NCBI GenBank assembly: GCA_958352885.1
Contig: CATWQI010000001.1
Location: forward strand, 393,017-457,016
Length of the DNA stretch: 64,000 nucleotides
Reading direction: 5' to 3'
From: an uncultured Duncaniella sp.
Lineage (GTDB): Bacteria > Bacteroidota > Bacteroidia > Bacteroidales > Muribaculaceae
How positions within the stretch are numbered: the first letter of the stretch is position 1; every line of letters begins with the position of its first letter. The position numbers and the translations under genes were made by a program. Below the pieces are notes generated by a model that had not been told where the DNA came from, did no database searches, and saw only the letters and a list, made by a program, of their open reading frames with translations. Of this stretch, positions 61,329 to 64,000 are shown piece by piece.

Positions 61329-63161
61329 ATGACTAAACTAACCAACATGGCAATGGCATTGCTTACTGCCGCCGTTCTCACCTGCAGCCATGCGGCAACT
61401 GCTGAGGATGGAGTAAAAATCGAACACCTCGGCACAAACAATACAATTGTAAGAGTTACTGCCGACGGGAAGTATCTCATATTACCCGTACAGGAATCAA
61501 ATGACGAGGCAACTGTAAATGTCCTTGTCGATGGCAAGCTTGACCGCACATTAAGTGTGCGTCTCGCCAAGTCAAAAGTAGACTATACAGTACCACTTAA
61601 TATCGAAAAGTATCACGGGAAGAATATCATGCTCAACGTGGTCACATCTCAGAACCGCTCAAGTGTGCGTGAGGCAAAAGAAGATGCCTGCTGGAACAAC
61701 ATCTCCATTGCTGATACTTTCGACACGAATAATCGTGAGAAATTCCGTCCAGCCTACCATCACACTCCACTATACGGGTGGATGAATGACCCTAACGGAA
61801 TGTTTTACAAGGATGGCGTGTGGCATTTGTGCTATCAGTGGAACCCATATGGCTCAAAATGGCAAAATCTGTCATGGGGACACTCTACAAGCACCGACCT
61901 CATACATTGGGAGCATCGGGCTGATGCAGTGCTCGAACCTGACGGATTAGGTATGATTTTCAGCGGCAGTTCCGCAATCGACCATTCCAACAGTGCCGGA
62001 TTCGGAAAAGACGCCATCGTGGCAATGTACACTTCAGCCGCCACAAGCCAGATTCAGAGTCTGGCATGGAGTGATGACAACGGTGAAACGTTCCATGTGT
62101 ATCCAGGCAACCCGGTGCTCACACTTGAAAGCGAAGCCCGCGACCCTAACATGTTCTGGAATGCAGATACAAAAGAATGGGTGCTCGTACTTGCCCATGC
62201 CCTTGACCATGAAATGTTAGTGTTCACCTCGCCCGACATGAAGCAATGGACATTACAGAGCCGTTTCGGTCGTGGTCTCGGCGCACAGGATGGCGTATGG
62301 GAATGTCCCGATTTATTTGAGCTGCCGGTAGAAGGGACTAATGAAAAGAAATGGGTGCTACTATGCAATCTCAATCCCGGAGGACCTTTTGGAGGCAGTG
62401 CCACACAATACTTCATCGGAGACTTTGACGGAAAAACGTTTACCTCAGACACTGATGCCAAAGGGAATGTGCCTACCAAATGGCTTGACCACGGCAAGGA
62501 CCATTATGCTACGGTGAGCTTCAGCGACGCACCCGACGGGCGACGCACTGTGATAGGCTGGATGAGCAACTGGCAGTATGCTCCCGAAGTTCCAACCATG
62601 CAATTCAGAAGCGCCAATACCCTTCCGCGAGAGATAGGTCTGTTCCGTGACAACGACAGCGAGATATATGCCTCGTCCACTCCGTCACCTGAAGTAGACG
62701 CACTGCGCAGCACCATATACAAATCCGTAGGGAAAGCCAATATCAATGCCAAAGGACAGAAATATTCCATCCCCGAGCTCTGTGAGATCACAATGGATAT
62801 AGATCCGCTCAAAGCTAAATCGGTAAGCATAGAGCTTGCAAATGAAGCCGGAGAGAAAGTCATAATGACTTACAATCCCTCAACTTCCGAACTCTCATTT
62901 GACCGTAAAGAGAGCGGCATAGTGGATTTCAGCCAGGATTTCCCCGCTATCACAGTCGCCCCCACTCATTCCGACGGCAAAAGTATCTCTCTAAGAATAT
63001 TCATAGACCGCTCAAGTATCGAAGTATTCGAGAAAGACGGCAGATTTGCAATGACAAACCTCGTGTTCCCCAATTCACCATATTCCCGTATGACCGTCAA
63101 ATCAACCGGAGGGAACTCGCGACTCTCCAACCTTAAAATATATAATCTTAACGTAGACTAA
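61329..63161 (+). CDS. GH32 fructan hydrolase with N-terminal DUF4980-like domain
   Basis: A 610-residue exported enzyme. ATG 61329 gives the signal peptide MTKLTNMAMALLTAAVLTCS. The first ~110 mature residues are a beta domain of the DUF4980 type. The five-bladed propeller shows all canonical GH32 motifs: GWMNDPNGMF (nucleophile Asp), the CYQWNPYG loop, FSGSSAID, ARDPNMFW (transition-state Asp) and WECPDLFEL (acid Glu). A C-terminal sandwich ends with SIEVFEKDGRFAMTN. It probably releases fructose from levan, inulin or sucrose for the sensor and the MFS transporter. It lies 13 bp before the transporter gene. Confidence 0.94.
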   Translation: MTKLTNMAMALLTAAVLTCSHAATAEDGVKIEHLGTNNTIVRVTADGKYLILPVQESNDEATVNVLVDGKLDRTLSVRLAKSKVDYTVPLNIEKYHGKNIMLNVVTSQNRSSVREAKEDACWNNISIADTFDTNNREKFRPAYHHTPLYGWMNDPNGMFYKDGVWHLCYQWNPYGSKWQNLSWGHSTSTDLIHWEHRADAVLEPDGLGMIFSGSSAIDHSNSAGFGKDAIVAMYTSAATSQIQSLAWSDDNGETFHVYPGNPVLTLESEARDPNMFWNADTKEWVLVLAHALDHEMLVFTSPDMKQWTLQSRFGRGLGAQDGVWECPDLFELPVEGTNEKKWVLLCNLNPGGPFGGSATQYFIGDFDGKTFTSDTDAKGNVPTKWLDHGKDHYATVSFSDAPDGRRTVIGWMSNWQYAPEVPTMQFRSANTLPREIGLFRDNDSEIYASSTPSPEVDALRSTIYKSVGKANINAKGQKYSIPELCEITMDIDPLKAKSVSIELANEAGEKVIMTYNPSTSELSFDRKESGIVDFSQDFPAITVAPTHSDGKSISLRIFIDRSSIEVFEKDGRFAMTNLVFPNSPYSRMTVKSTGGNSRLSNLKIYNLNVD

Positions 63162-63174
63162 AAACAGCCTGAAT

Positions 63175-64000
63175 ATGGAACTATCTCAACCATTAGCCAC
63201 CGACCGGAAAAGCACTCTAATGCAGATTGCCCCGGTGATGCTATGCTTCTTTGCCATGGGTTTCGTAGACCTCGTAGGCACAGCATCCAACTATGTCCAG
63301 AAGGATTTGGGTCTCACAGATTCACAAGCTAATCTCTTCCCCTCGCTTGTATTCTTCTGGTTCCTTATTTTCTCCGTCCCCACGGGTATGCTCATGAACA
63401 AAATCGGGCGTAAGAAAACAGTACTCATAAGCCTTGTAGTGACTGCAATCTCGCTTATAATACCCATAACCGGCGACAGTTACATCACGATGCTACTCTC
63501 CTTTTCTCTCTTAGGGATCGGAAATGCCATAATGCAGACATCGCTCAATCCGCTTGTGACAAATCTGATAAGCAGTGACAAGCTTGCCTCCACACTTACA
63601 TTCGGTCAGTTCGTCAAAGCGATTGCATCGTTCCTCGCACCAATCCTTGCCGCATGGGGCGCCACCACCTATCTCCCAACGTTCGGACTCGGCTGGAGAG
63701 CTTTGTTCGTCATCTATGCGGTGGTAAGCCTCTTGTCTATTTCTGCTCTTGGAGCCACTCCTATTGAAGAAGAGCGCCCTGACAAAGCATCGGGCGTGGG
63801 AGCGTGTCTGAAGCTACTCGGACGTCCGTTCATACTGCTCTGCTTCCTTGGTATCATGTGCCATGTAGGAATTGATGTCGGAACCAACACCACTGCCCCC
63901 AAAATAATCATGGAACGCCTCGGTCTGCCCCTGGAGGAAGCCGGATTTGCTACAAGCGTATACTTTATATTCCGCACGGCAGGATGTTTCATCGGTGCGT
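63175..64000 (+). CDS. MFS sugar transporter, FucP-like (3' partial)
   Basis: The first 275 residues of an inner-membrane major facilitator, cut by the window end. Seven or eight helices are visible. Markers are MLCFFAMGFVDLVGTASNYV in helix 1, the loop 2-3 motif GMLMNKIGRKKT, and GIGNAIMQTSLNPLVTNL in helix 4, as in the fucose/glucose/galactose permease group. In the fructan locus of Bacteroides a similar protein imports fructose (BT1758), and the same role is inferred from the GH32 gene 13 bp upstream. Confidence 0.88.
   Translation, partial: MELSQPLATDRKSTLMQIAPVMLCFFAMGFVDLVGTASNYVQKDLGLTDSQANLFPSLVFFWFLIFSVPTGMLMNKIGRKKTVLISLVVTAISLIIPITGDSYITMLLSFSLLGIGNAIMQTSLNPLVTNLISSDKLASTLTFGQFVKAIASFLAPILAAWGATTYLPTFGLGWRALFVIYAVVSLLSISALGATPIEEERPDKASGVGACLKLLGRPFILLCFLGIMCHVGIDVGTNTTAPKIIMERLGLPLEEAGFATSVYFIFRTAGCFIGA

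Overview
The window is chromosomal DNA of a Bacteroidales bacterium. It carries SusC/SusD pairs, a hybrid two-component sensor, many lipoproteins and TonB-dependent receptors, and promoters of the Bacteroidetes type (TAnnTTTG, often with a TTG-like box 20 bases upstream). Moderate GC and gene content would fit Muribaculaceae or a related family, but I cannot place it below order from sequence reading alone.

Layout. 1-11.6 kb: the 3' end of a GH35 beta-galactosidase fused to other domains, an AI-2E-type exporter, tRNA-Leu(TAG), a HAD phosphatase, pyrE, an SRPBCC protein, a Rieske-like lipoprotein, a K+/H+ antiporter with a LytTR regulator, creD and a PepSY-like protein. 11.7-31.8 kb: a vitamin B12 locus. 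cobU-cobT-cobS-cobC run rightward and meet the leftward cobQ-cobD-cbiB. To the right lies the leftward uptake operon btuB-btuG-btuF-btuC-btuD behind a cobalamin riboswitch. Together these genes capture corrinoids at the surface, import them and attach the nucleotide loop. No corrin-ring genes are present. Between btuD and cobQ sits a 6.7-kb insert bounded by nearly identical 17-bp direct repeats. It carries a truncated relaxase, a three-gene envelope operon with a strongly folded leader, and an AlbA-domain regulator.

31.9-37.3 kb: a leftward glycan-degradation operon (two GH43 enzymes and a DUF4450 protein). 37.4-48.8 kb: a LuxR-type regulator with a hemerythrin-like domain, divergent from a seven-gene haem-acquisition operon of the hmu type (PepSY membrane protein, calycin-like lipoprotein, HmuR, the CobN-like HmuS, HmuT, HmuU, HmuV). 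48.8-51.8 kb: an AlkZ-related protein, a ROK sugar kinase and an unknown protein. 51.8-64 kb: a fructan utilisation locus with SusC, SusD and GH32 leftward, a fructose-type hybrid two-component sensor, and a divergent GH32 plus MFS sugar transporter that runs off the window. Two copies of a 16-bp motif upstream of susC and between the sensor and GH32 genes are candidate operator sites.

I found no insertion sequence, integrase or CRISPR array. The points that most deserve a second look are the hmu operon with its hemerythrin-LuxR neighbour, the insert in the B12 locus with its structured leader, and the shared motif in the fructan locus.
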